64,000 nt of DNA from contig NZ_AP019373.1 in NCBI RefSeq assembly GCF_004323595.1, positions 558,001 through 622,000 of the forward strand, given 5' to 3'. Below the pieces are notes generated by a model that did no database searches, was not told where the DNA came from, and saw only the letters and a program-made list of their open reading frames with translations. A program made the position numbers and the translations under genes. Below, piece by piece: positions 43,929 through 52,528 of this stretch (its first letter is position 1; each line of letters starts with the position of its first letter). This DNA is from Sulfuricystis thermophila (lineage in GTDB: Bacteria > Pseudomonadota > Gammaproteobacteria > Burkholderiales > Rhodocyclaceae).

Positions 43929-44747
43929 ATGGCCAGACCGATCAAATTCGACGAATCCGGCGACTCGGCCGATCTGCAGGCGCTGTTCGACAGTATCGCC
44001 GCCACCGCGGGGCCTCAAGCCGCAGCCGTTGCCGAAGCGGATGCCTCGGGCGATTCCGACGAACTGCAGGCGCTGTTCGACAGCGTCGCCGCGCAAGTCG
44101 AGGCCGCGACGCCCGCGACCGAAGCTCCTCCGCCCACGGCGGAAGGCGAGGCCGTGTTCAACCGTATCGGCCATCTCGCCCGCAAGCTGCATGACTCGCT
44201 ATGTGAGCTCGGCCTCGACAAGAGCCTGGAAGAGACCGCACGGCAGATTCCAGATGCACAAGGGCGGCTCCACTACATCGCGCAAATGACCGAGCAGGCC
44301 GCTTCGAAGGTGCTCAACGCCTGCGATATCGCCAAGCCAGCGCAGGACGAGCTGGCCGCCGTGGTCAAGGCGCTGGGAGCCCGTTGGGAAAAAATGTTCG
44401 CCAACCAGCTCTCTGTGGAGGAATTCAAGCAGCTGGCCGCCGACACGCGCAGCTTCTTCTCTGCCGCGCCGGAGCGGATCGCGCTCGTCAATGTCCAGCT
44501 CAACGAGATCATGCTGGCGCAGGACTTCCAGGATCTGACCGGACAGGTGATCAAGAAGGTCGTGGAGATCGTCGAGAACGTCGAGGCTCAGCTGCTGCAG
44601 CTCTTGATCGAGACGATGCCAGCCGAGAAACGCTCGGCCGCACCGGCGGGTTTGATGAATGGCCCGATCATCGACGCTGCGGGGCGCAGCGATGTGGTCA
44701 CCAGCCAGGCGCAGGTCGATGACTTGCTGGAAAGTTTGGGATTCTGA
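43929..44747 (+). CDS. cheZ: CheY-P phosphatase CheZ
   Basis: The 272-residue protein contains the active-site stretch MLAQDFQDLTGQVIKKV, with the catalytic Asp and Gln, and the C-terminal CheY-binding helix SQAQVDDLLESLGF. The N-terminal ~60 residues hold a 16-residue motif twice (SGDSxxLQALFDSxAA at 10-25 and 40-55), which enterobacterial CheZ lacks. Position between cheY and cheA fits. Confidence 0.95.
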   Translation: MARPIKFDESGDSADLQALFDSIAATAGPQAAAVAEADASGDSDELQALFDSVAAQVEAATPATEAPPPTAEGEAVFNRIGHLARKLHDSLCELGLDKSLEETARQIPDAQGRLHYIAQMTEQAASKVLNACDIAKPAQDELAAVVKALGARWEKMFANQLSVEEFKQLAADTRSFFSAAPERIALVNVQLNEIMLAQDFQDLTGQVIKKVVEIVENVEAQLLQLLIETMPAEKRSAAPAGLMNGPIIDAAGRSDVVTSQAQVDDLLESLGF

Positions 44748-44779
44748 GGCGGCGTTTGGCGCCGCAGGGGGGGAATGAA

Positions 44780-46705
44780 ATGAGCGACTTCGCCGGCATG
44801 GAAGACCTGCTGCAGGATTTTCTGGTCGAAGCGACCGACTTGCTCTCGGAGGTCGACAACAAGCTCGTCGAACTCGAAAAGAATCCGCAGGACGTCGGAC
44901 TGCTGAACGACATCTTTCGCGGTTTCCACACCATCAAGGGTGGCGCGGGCTTCCTGAACGCCACCGAGCTGGTGACGCTTTGCCATCTCACCGAGAACCT
45001 GTTCGACAAGCTCAGGAACGGCGCGATGTCGGTCAGCAAGGAAATCATGGACGTGATCCTCGCGGCCACGGCGGGGGTGCGCGAGATGTTCCATCAGTTG
45101 GAAGGCGGCGTGCAGCCGGCGCCGGCCGATGCCCGTCTGCTGGCCGACCTGAAAGCGGCCCTCGCCGGCGAACTGACCAAGGCCTCGCCACCTGCGCCCG
45201 CCGCGATGCCTGCCGCAGAATCCGCGTCCGCGGCGGCACCTGCCCCGACCTCAGCCGGCGGCCCCGACTGGGAACGGCTGTTCAGCGCCGTTACGGGGGC
45301 TGCGCAGGCGTCTGCGTCTGCTGCCGTCTCACCAGCGCCGACTTCTGCGCCGTCTGCAGCTGCCGTGCCCGACGTGACGCCGCAAACGCCCGAACAGATC
45401 ATCCAGCATGCCCTGGGTCGTCGTGCAACCGACAAGCCGGGTGCGCTGGCTGCGCCCACCGGCCGCCGCGCCGACGAAAAGGCGCGTGACACCACGATCC
45501 GCGTCGATACCGCGCGGCTCGATCAGGTGCTCAACCTTTCCGGCGAGATCGGCCTGACCAAGAACCGCCTGAGCGCCTTGCGCAGCGACATCCTCAACGG
45601 CCGCACCGATACGGATACCCTGCATGCGCTCGACCAGACGGTGAGCCAGCTGGATCTGCTGGTTTCCGATCTTCAGAACGCCGTCATGAAGACGCGTATG
45701 CAGCCGATCGGCCGGCTGTTCCAGAAATATCCGCGCATCGCCCGCGATCTGGCCCGCAATCTCGGCAAGGACGTCGAGTTGGTGCTCGCCGGTGAGGAGA
45801 CGGAAATCGACAAGACGATGATCGAGGATCTCTCCGACCCGATCATTCACTTGATCCGCAACGCCGTCGATCATGGCGTCGAGAGTCCCGCCGAACGGCG
45901 TGCCGCCGGCAAGCCGGAAAAATCGCAGGTGCGTCTCGAAGCGCGCCAGGAAGGCGACCACATCGTGCTGATCGTCGCCGACGACGGGCGGGGCATGAAT
46001 CCGGAACGTTTGCGCGCCAAGGCGCTCGAAAAAGGCTTGATCACCGATGAGGAGGCCAACACGATGGACGAGCGCCAGAGCCTTGCGCTCGTCTTCCTGC
46101 CTGGTTTCTCGACCAAGGATGTCGCCTCCGACGTCTCCGGCCGTGGTGTCGGCATGGACGTGGTCAAGACCAACATCCAGAAACTGAACGGCAGCATCGA
46201 CATCCGCTCCGAGCCAGGCAAAGGGACGACCTTCATCATCTCGCTGCCGCTGACATTGGCGATTCTGCCGGTGCTGCTCGTTCAGCTCGGCGAGCAGCCA
46301 TTTGCCGTGCCGCTCTCCCTGGTGCGCGAGATTTTGCCGATTCGCATCGACGAGGTCCAAGAAGTCGGTGGCCGTGCGACGATGGTGGTGCGCGGCGATG
46401 TGATGCCGATCTACCCGATCGCCCACCTGCTCGGCTGGGCGCCGGAGCGGGTGCCGCAATACGGCGTGCTGATGCAGACGGCCGAGCACACTTTCATCCT
46501 CGCCATCGATGGCTTCATGGGCCGCGAGGATGCGGTGATCAAGTCGCTCGAAGGCTTCCGACCGAAGGGCGTGGCCGGCGTCACGACGCTCTCCAACGGC
46601 CAGATCGTGCTGATCCTCGACATGAAAGAACTGCTCGCCGATCTGGGCGAACACCGTGGCGTGCCGCGCTCCGCACTGATGCCGCCGGAGCAGGCGGCGG
46701 CGTAG
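44780..46705 (+). CDS. cheA: Chemotaxis histidine kinase CheA
   Basis: The 641-residue kinase has an HPt domain with His50 (FRGFHTIKGGAGF). A ~115-residue Ala/Pro-rich linker follows in place of a clear P2 domain, then P3 dimerisation (VDTARLDQVLNLSGEIGLTK), the P4 ATPase (HLIRNAVDHGVE, DDGRGM, GRGVGMDVV) and the P5 CheW-like domain. Residues 181-189 lie in a degenerate REP-like copy. The ATG at 44780 follows AGGGGGGGAATGAA. The chemotaxis genes end here; no cheW, cheR or cheB is in the window. Confidence 0.96.
   Translation: MSDFAGMEDLLQDFLVEATDLLSEVDNKLVELEKNPQDVGLLNDIFRGFHTIKGGAGFLNATELVTLCHLTENLFDKLRNGAMSVSKEIMDVILAATAGVREMFHQLEGGVQPAPADARLLADLKAALAGELTKASPPAPAAMPAAESASAAAPAPTSAGGPDWERLFSAVTGAAQASASAAVSPAPTSAPSAAAVPDVTPQTPEQIIQHALGRRATDKPGALAAPTGRRADEKARDTTIRVDTARLDQVLNLSGEIGLTKNRLSALRSDILNGRTDTDTLHALDQTVSQLDLLVSDLQNAVMKTRMQPIGRLFQKYPRIARDLARNLGKDVELVLAGEETEIDKTMIEDLSDPIIHLIRNAVDHGVESPAERRAAGKPEKSQVRLEARQEGDHIVLIVADDGRGMNPERLRAKALEKGLITDEEANTMDERQSLALVFLPGFSTKDVASDVSGRGVGMDVVKTNIQKLNGSIDIRSEPGKGTTFIISLPLTLAILPVLLVQLGEQPFAVPLSLVREILPIRIDEVQEVGGRATMVVRGDVMPIYPIAHLLGWAPERVPQYGVLMQTAEHTFILAIDGFMGREDAVIKSLEGFRPKGVAGVTTLSNGQIVLILDMKELLADLGEHRGVPRSALMPPEQAAA
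45321..45345 (+). repeat. REP-like element, degenerate partial copy in cheA
   Basis: CTGCCGTCTCACCAGCGCCG then ACTTC matches the left arm of the dispersed repeat at most positions. It lies in the Ala/Pro-rich linker and encodes AVSPAPTS in the same frame used in the other genes. Confidence 0.5.
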
Positions 46706-46711
46706 CGCTTC

Positions 46712-49700
46712 ATGACCAGCGGTGCCGTTCCGTCAGCGCCGAGTTTTCTTCGTTTCCTCCTTGGCTGGGTGGCCTTATTCTTCTCTTTGGTCTCCTTGCC
46801 GGTCGGTACTGTTCAGGCCGCTACTTACGCCTATCGCAACCAGGCGTTTTCCTACGACCTGCCATCGCCCAGCGCGACGCTCGTGTCTTGGCACACGAGC
46901 GGCGCCGCACCGGCCTGCACCAATTATCCCAACGGCGACGACGACTGGGCGGATGTGAGTTTCCCGGCCGGATTCCAATTCACCTTCGGTGGGACGAGCT
47001 ATGCCGGGGTGCGCATCTACTCCAATGGAATACTGGCGTTCGGCAATGACGTCTCGGGCTTTCACCGGGATTACACGCCCCAGGCTTTGCCCATTACTTC
47101 AGCAGCGGGGGGCGCGCCTGCCGGATGTCCGAATGCCGTTCCGGTCAATCTCATGCTGCCTTACTGGATCGACATCGTCGCCGGCACGGCCAACAACACG
47201 ACCGGGGCCTCAGTCAAATATGAGCTCCTCGGTACGGCACCGAACCGACGCTTCGTCATCTCCTGGGTGAATGTCAAGCTCTATGGCCAGACGGCACGCT
47301 ACAACTTCCAGGTGGTGCTATATGAAAGCTCGGCAGGAAGCAACGGGAATTTCGAATTTCGTTACACCTCTGGATCAAGCAACGGCCTCAATGCAACCGT
47401 TGGCGTACAGCTGACGACGACGGATTACACGCAGTATTCCTACAACCAGCAGTTCATCGACACGACCAACGGCACGGCGATTCTCTGGTATCCGGCCAAC
47501 CAGCTGGCGACCAAGTCAGCGGAATATCGTTTCGACGAGAGCGTCTGGTCTGGAGTCGTTGCCGAAGTCAAGGATACCTCTGGGAATTCCCGTGATGGGC
47601 AGCGTGTCGGCAACGCGACCAATATCGCTGCCGGCAAGCTCTGCCGGGGTGGCAGCTTTACGAACAATACATCGAATGCCGTGATCGATGCGGTGGCCAC
47701 ACCGCTCGTGCCGGGGCAAAGCGGCTCGATCGATTTCTGGTACCGGTCCAATAACGCCTGGAACGTGGCGGATGGCATGCTCATCGATGCCACGGCCGTT
47801 GCCAACCGACCATTTTTCCTGATGAAACGCAGTACGGGGGCGTTGCGCTTCGCGCTCGCCGACAGTGCCGGTACGGTCGTCACCGCCGATACCGGCAGCC
47901 AAAACTTTCCTGCCAACAGCTGGCAGCACATCGGCATCACCTGGAACGTGCGTCCAGGCACCAATCAGACCCTGCTGCAAATCTTCATCAACGGCAATCT
48001 GGCCGCCTATGCACGCGGGACGACCAACGGCACATTGCCTTCGCTGTCCTCCATATACATCGGTGACAATCGCACGAGTGGTGTTACTCCGAACAATGGA
48101 ACGCCTAACGGCGCCAACGGCACGATCGACGAAGTCTATATCTATCCCATCGACGTCAGCGGCCCGCAATTCCAGGCCGACATGGCGCTGACGCGGCCGG
48201 TGTGCACGGCACTCGATCACTTCCGCATCATCCATGACGGCACTGCCAGTTGTGGGGCGGCGCAGGTGACCATCGAGGCGCATGATGGCAATCATGCGCT
48301 TTTCAGTCTCGCCGGGAGCACGATGACGATTTCGACCAGCACTGGTCATGGCAGCTGGTCGGCGGTGAGTGCGATCAACGCGGTGGTGAATACCGGTCCG
48401 GGCACGGCGACCTATACTTTCGCCAACGAAAGTCGCATCGTCCTCGCGCTGTCCAACCCCTATGCTGAGACGCTCAATATCGACGTCTCCTCTGGCAGCA
48501 TCACAGAGCATTCGGGTGTGGCCTCGAGTTGCTCGGCCGCCGATTACACCTATGGAAATGCCTGCGATGCCAATCTCACCTTTGCGCCCTGTGTGAGCAG
48601 TTTCGAGTGTCTGGAATCCGGTCTCCCATATCAGAATCTGACCGCCAACCCCACGGCGCGCAATCCGCTGTACACCAAGCTTGCCGGAGCGACGCTCTCC
48701 TTTGATGTCGTCGCCGTCGATGTCAATGGCAATCGCGCGACGAGCTATGCCGCCGATGCCGACAAGACGGTGACGGTCGAATTGGTCGATGGGAGCGGCA
48801 GTGCAGCCTGTGTGAGCCGCGCCGCGTTGAATCCGGCCGTGACCACGACCCTGACCTTCGCAAAGACCAGCCAGCCGACCGAACAGGGACGCAAAACGGT
48901 CAGCCTGACCGTGAGCAAGGCTTATCCAAATCTGCGTTGCCGGGTGACCGATGCCTCTCTTGCAACTCCAGTCGTCGGCTGTTCGAGCGACAATTTCGCG
49001 ATCCGTCCCGCGGGTTTTACCCTGTCATCGAGCAATGCCAATGCCGATGCCGGCGGTGGCTCGACCACGGCCACACCGGCCATCAAGGCCGGCAGCAGCT
49101 TTTCGCTCACCGCGACGGCCGTTCCCGGCTATGGCGGCACTCCGCAGATCGATAGCTCGAAACTGGTTGCTCACACCGGGTCGGTGGCAACCGGCAGTCT
49201 GAGCGGCAGCTTCCCTGCTGCCGATCCGGCGAGTGGCAGTGCGACCGGTACCGCCTTTGCCTATGGCGAGGTCGGCTACTTCCGCTTCGATCCTGGCGGG
49301 GTGTATGACGCCGGATTCACGGCTGTCGATCAGCCGAACGACTGCAGCAACGATTTTTCCAATACGCTGGTCGGCGGCAAATACGGTTGCATGATCGGCA
49401 ATCCGGTCGCCAGTGATTTCTTCGGCCGCTTCATCCCGGACCATTTCGACACCGTAGCCACCGCCGCCTGCGGCAGCTTCACCTATTCCGGCCAGCCGTT
49501 CCCGCTGACCGTGACGGCGAAGAATCTCGGCGGCGGCACGACACAGAATTACGCCGGGGCCTTTGCGAAGACGGTAACGCTTTCCGATGCCAATGGCGCG
49601 ACAGGAGCGTTCACCCCTGCCAGCTTGGCGGCAGGCGATTTTCCGGCGGGCGAGGCCAACAAGAGCGTGAAATTTACCTTTGCCGGCAAGCCTGCCGCCC

Positions 49701-50212
49701 CCGCGACGCTCAAGGTGCGCGCGACGGACGGCGAGGCGAGTTCCGCCACCGGCAGCGAAGGCAGCCTGCCGCTGCGCTCCGGTCGGCTGCGGCTCGTCAA
49801 TTACTATGGCTCCGAATTGCTCAGGCCGCGCGTCGAATATCGCGTCGAGTATTGGGACGGCAGCCGCTGGACGGTGAATGCGGCCGACACGTGCACCAGC
49901 CTCGCCGCGGCGAACATTGCCACGGGCGGGCTGGCCGCGCCGAGCGTCGGGGCGCTTTTCGCTGGCATCGGCTTCATTACCTTCAACACGGCCCCCGCCG
50001 GCAGTTATGACATCGCGGCGAATCTCAACGCTGCCGGCAGCGATACGTCGTGCAATGCGGCTCACGGCGGCACGGCGGCGAACCTGCCTTGGCTGCAGGG
50101 GGACTGGTCGGCTTCCTGCGGCGGCATCCCACCCTGGCAGCAGGACCCGAGCGCGCGCGTGCGCCTCGGCTCGCCAAAAGCCCCTTACATCTACCTGCGC
50201 GAGCGTTACTGA
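46712..50212 (+). CDS. MshQ-like protein (LamG and DUF6701 domains)
   Basis: The 1166-residue secreted protein has a signal peptide near residues 14-36 (LLGWVALFFSLVSLPVGTVQA). It has a beta-rich N-terminal region, a LamG/concanavalin-like domain around 270-490 (SGSIDFWYRSNNAWNV, TIDEVYIYP) and a C-terminal region like DUF6701 of MSHA biogenesis protein MshQ (SGRLRLVNYYGSELLRPRVE). It may sit at a pilus tip; that is inferred. The first ~12 codons come from a REP-like repeat. It is 6 bases after cheA and directly precedes four pseudopilin genes. Confidence 0.85.
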   Translation: MTSGAVPSAPSFLRFLLGWVALFFSLVSLPVGTVQAATYAYRNQAFSYDLPSPSATLVSWHTSGAAPACTNYPNGDDDWADVSFPAGFQFTFGGTSYAGVRIYSNGILAFGNDVSGFHRDYTPQALPITSAAGGAPAGCPNAVPVNLMLPYWIDIVAGTANNTTGASVKYELLGTAPNRRFVISWVNVKLYGQTARYNFQVVLYESSAGSNGNFEFRYTSGSSNGLNATVGVQLTTTDYTQYSYNQQFIDTTNGTAILWYPANQLATKSAEYRFDESVWSGVVAEVKDTSGNSRDGQRVGNATNIAAGKLCRGGSFTNNTSNAVIDAVATPLVPGQSGSIDFWYRSNNAWNVADGMLIDATAVANRPFFLMKRSTGALRFALADSAGTVVTADTGSQNFPANSWQHIGITWNVRPGTNQTLLQIFINGNLAAYARGTTNGTLPSLSSIYIGDNRTSGVTPNNGTPNGANGTIDEVYIYPIDVSGPQFQADMALTRPVCTALDHFRIIHDGTASCGAAQVTIEAHDGNHALFSLAGSTMTISTSTGHGSWSAVSAINAVVNTGPGTATYTFANESRIVLALSNPYAETLNIDVSSGSITEHSGVASSCSAADYTYGNACDANLTFAPCVSSFECLESGLPYQNLTANPTARNPLYTKLAGATLSFDVVAVDVNGNRATSYAADADKTVTVELVDGSGSAACVSRAALNPAVTTTLTFAKTSQPTEQGRKTVSLTVSKAYPNLRCRVTDASLATPVVGCSSDNFAIRPAGFTLSSSNANADAGGGSTTATPAIKAGSSFSLTATAVPGYGGTPQIDSSKLVAHTGSVATGSLSGSFPAADPASGSATGTAFAYGEVGYFRFDPGGVYDAGFTAVDQPNDCSNDFSNTLVGGKYGCMIGNPVASDFFGRFIPDHFDTVATAACGSFTYSGQPFPLTVTAKNLGGGTTQNYAGAFAKTVTLSDANGATGAFTPASLAAGDFPAGEANKSVKFTFAGKPAAPATLKVRATDGEASSATGSEGSLPLRSGRLRLVNYYGSELLRPRVEYRVEYWDGSRWTVNAADTCTSLAAANIATGGLAAPSVGALFAGIGFITFNTAPAGSYDIAANLNAAGSDTSCNAAHGGTAANLPWLQGDWSASCGGIPPWQQDPSARVRLGSPKAPYIYLRERY
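46721..46747 (+). repeat. REP-like element, partial copy at the start of the MshQ-like gene
   Basis: GGTGCCGTTCCGTCAGCGCC then GAGTTTT matches the repeat's left arm. It encodes GAVPSAPSF (residues 4-12), directly before the signal peptide, in the same frame as in FlhF and the TonB-like gene. Confidence 0.65.
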
Positions 50213-50215
50213 AGC

Positions 50216-50665
50216 ATGGCGCAGCGCGGCTTCACGCTTGTGGAACTGGTGGTGACGATGATCATCATCGGCATCCTCGCCGTCGTCGCCTTGCCGCGCC
50301 TGGATCTGCTGCGCGGCTGGGACGAGATCGGCTATCGTGATCGCGTGCGCGCAACGCTCGAATATGCGCGCAAGGCGGCGGTGGCGCAGCGCCGTCTGGT
50401 GCGCGTCAGCATCGTCAATAGCGGCCTCACGGTCGATGGGCAGGCACAAACGCCGGAGGGTGAGGGCGCTGCCGGCTGGCTGCCGCTCGCCCTGCCGGGT
50501 TCGGGCACGAATGGTTTTACGGCACCGGCGGGTGTGACATTGACGCCGGCGAACGATACCGTGATCTTCGATGCGCTCGGCCGTCCGGACGCGGCGAAGA
50601 TCTATACGCTGTCGGGGGGCGCAGGCAGCATCGTCATCGAAGCGGAGAGCGGCTATGTGCATTGA
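50216..50665 (+). CDS. MSHA-type minor pseudopilin (MshC/GspH-like)
   Basis: The 149-residue protein has a type IV prepilin N-terminus (RGFTLVELVV, cleavage before Phe, Glu at +5) and a hydrophobic helix. The rest resembles GspH/FimT minor pilins. In the MSHA gene order this would be the MshC-like protein. The start is 3 bases after the MshQ-like stop. Confidence 0.85.
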   Translation: MAQRGFTLVELVVTMIIIGILAVVALPRLDLLRGWDEIGYRDRVRATLEYARKAAVAQRRLVRVSIVNSGLTVDGQAQTPEGEGAAGWLPLALPGSGTNGFTAPAGVTLTPANDTVIFDALGRPDAAKIYTLSGGAGSIVIEAESGYVH

Positions 50666-51176
50666 GCGCCGCCAGCGCGGCCTCTCGCTCATCGAGCTGA
50701 TCGTCGCCATCGTCATCATCGGCGTCGCGCTGGCGGGTGTGCTGGCCGTGCTCAACCAGACCGTGCGTCATTCCGCCGATCCGCTGATCCGCAAGCAGGC
50801 GCTGGCGATCGCCGAGGCACTGCTCGAGGAGGTGAGGCTGCAACCCTTTACCTGGTGCGATCCCGACGATGCGAACGCGGCGACGGCGACTGGCTATTCC
50901 GGCTGCACGGTGGCCGAGAACAACCTCGCTCCCGAGGCGGGCGAGGTGCGCGGCACCTTCGATAACGTGAATGATTACAACGGGCTGACGACCACCACCA
51001 ACATCACCGGCAGCGGCGCGGCGCCTTACACGGCGAATGTGAGCGTCGCGCAGGCCGGCCTGAACGGCATTCCCGCCGATGCCGCACTGTTGATCACCGT
51101 CACGGTGACGGCTGGCGGCGAGACGGTCGAGCTGCAGGGTTATCGCACCCGTTACGCACCGAATGGCCTGCCATGA
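50655..51176 (+). CDS. MSHA-type minor pseudopilin (MshD-like)
   Basis: The 173-residue protein has a prepilin-type N-terminus (RGLSLIELIVAIVIIGVALA). The ATG at 50655 overlaps the previous gene by 11 bases. A middle region with TWCDPDDANAATATGYSGC is typical of MshD-like proteins. Confidence 0.85.
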   Translation: MCIERRQRGLSLIELIVAIVIIGVALAGVLAVLNQTVRHSADPLIRKQALAIAEALLEEVRLQPFTWCDPDDANAATATGYSGCTVAENNLAPEAGEVRGTFDNVNDYNGLTTTTNITGSGAAPYTANVSVAQAGLNGIPADAALLITVTVTAGGETVELQGYRTRYAPNGLP

Positions 51177-51985
51177 AACGCCAGCGCGCCTTCACCCTCG
51201 TCGAGATGATCGTGGTGATCGCGATCACCGCGATCGTTGCGACGGCGGTCGCCGTGTTCATCCGCTATCCGGTCGAGGGATATGCCGATACGGTGCGACG
51301 CGCGGAACTCACCGACGTGGCCGATGTCGCGCTGCGGCGCATCGCCCGCGATGTGCGTCTGGCGCTGCCGAACAGCCTGCGCGTGATGAGTGCGGGCGGC
51401 GTGAATTACATCGAATTCATCATCACGCAAAGCGGCGGCCGCTACCGCGATCCGACCGATGGCTCGACCGGCGGCAATTTCCTGAGCTTCACCAACCCGG
51501 CGGCGACGAGTTTCGATGTGCTCGGCAGCCGGCCGGCGATGAGTGTCAATGATTTCATCGTCGTCTATAACCTCGGCGTGCCCGGTGCTGACGCCTATGT
51601 GGGCAACAACCGCGCGCAGGTTGCTGCGATCGCCGGCAATACCGTGACGCTGGCGGCCAACCCCTTTGCCACGCAGTCGCCGCCGCTGCCCTCGCCCGGT
51701 GCGCGTTTCCAGGTGGTGCCGGGCAATGTGCGCGCGGTGACTTACGCCTGCCCGCAGGCCGTCCCCGGCAATCTGACGCGCCACTGGAACTATGGTTTCA
51801 ATGCCCTCCAGGCGGTGCCTGCCGGCGGCAGCCAGGCGCTGCTGGCGCAGAACGCGACCTGCGATGTCGAATATCAGGCCAATGCGACCGGTCGCAACGG
51901 ATTGCTCTACATCCGCCTGACGCTGACCGCCGGCGGCGAGAGTGTCGCGCTGTTCAACCAGATCCACGTGGATAACACGCCATGA
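51173..51985 (+). CDS. MSHA-type minor pseudopilin (MshO-like)
   Basis: The 270-residue protein has a prepilin N-terminus (RAFTLVEMIVVIAITAIVAT) and the MshO pattern AVFIRYPVEGYADTVRRAEL. It overlaps its neighbours by 4 bases on each side. Confidence 0.87.
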   Translation: MKRQRAFTLVEMIVVIAITAIVATAVAVFIRYPVEGYADTVRRAELTDVADVALRRIARDVRLALPNSLRVMSAGGVNYIEFIITQSGGRYRDPTDGSTGGNFLSFTNPAATSFDVLGSRPAMSVNDFIVVYNLGVPGADAYVGNNRAQVAAIAGNTVTLAANPFATQSPPLPSPGARFQVVPGNVRAVTYACPQAVPGNLTRHWNYGFNALQAVPAGGSQALLAQNATCDVEYQANATGRNGLLYIRLTLTAGGESVALFNQIHVDNTP

Positions 51986-52410
51986 AGATCCCGCCGCGCA
52001 GACCTGATGGCTTCGCGATCGTCTCGGCGATCTTCATCCTCGTCGTGCTGGCCGCATTGGGCGCCTTCATCCTCAACATCTCGGCGCAGCAGCAGATCGG
52101 CGCCACCCTCGACGTGCAGGGGGCACGCGCCTATCAGGCCGCGCGCGCCGGCGTCGAGTGGGGCCTGTATCAGCAGCTGCAGGGCGGTGTGGCTTGCCCG
52201 ACGGGCAGTTTCGTGCCGCCGGCGGCGACGCTGGCGGAATTCACCGTCAGCGTGACCTGCGTCGCGACGTCCGATCCGGGCGGCCACGGTGGACCGACGG
52301 TGCGCGTGCTCACCGCCACCGCTTGCAACCAGCCGAATGCCGGGGTCTGCCCGAATACGGTCAACCCGGGTTCTCACTACATCGAGCGGCGTATCCAGGT
52401 CACGTTCTGA
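51982..52410 (+). CDS. MSHA-type pseudopilin (MshP/PilX-like)
   Basis: The 142-residue protein has a degenerate prepilin N-terminus (DGFAIVSAIFILVVLAALGA) and the MshP/PilX-like YQAARAGVEWGLYQQLQ. It ends the pilus cluster; no major pilin or assembly ATPase is nearby, so assembly must use machinery encoded elsewhere. Confidence 0.82.
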   Translation: MKIPPRRPDGFAIVSAIFILVVLAALGAFILNISAQQQIGATLDVQGARAYQAARAGVEWGLYQQLQGGVACPTGSFVPPAATLAEFTVSVTCVATSDPGGHGGPTVRVLTATACNQPNAGVCPNTVNPGSHYIERRIQVTF

Positions 52411-52434
52411 AACTCGGCGCTGGCACAACGGCAC
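52410..52434 (-). repeat. REP-like element, partial copy upstream of flhB
   Basis: Read on the minus strand: GTGCCGTTGTGCCAGCGCCG then AGTTT. It starts in the stop codon of the preceding pseudopilin gene. Confidence 0.55.
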
Positions 52435-52493
52435 GCAGGCCAGGAAAGACCCTGCAATCCCCGTTTATTCGCTGATTGCCGTCTGTTCCTGCC

Positions 52494-52506
52494 GGCAATA
52501 ATTGCC
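52494..52506. promoter_or_regulatory. Palindrome upstream of flhB
   Basis: GGCAATAATTGCC is a perfect 6+1+6 palindrome 22 bases before the flhB ATG. It is a candidate regulator site. The rest of the 118-base gap shows no clear promoter. Confidence 0.3.
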
Positions 52507-52528
52507 GCCATGATCGGAAGAACCGTCC

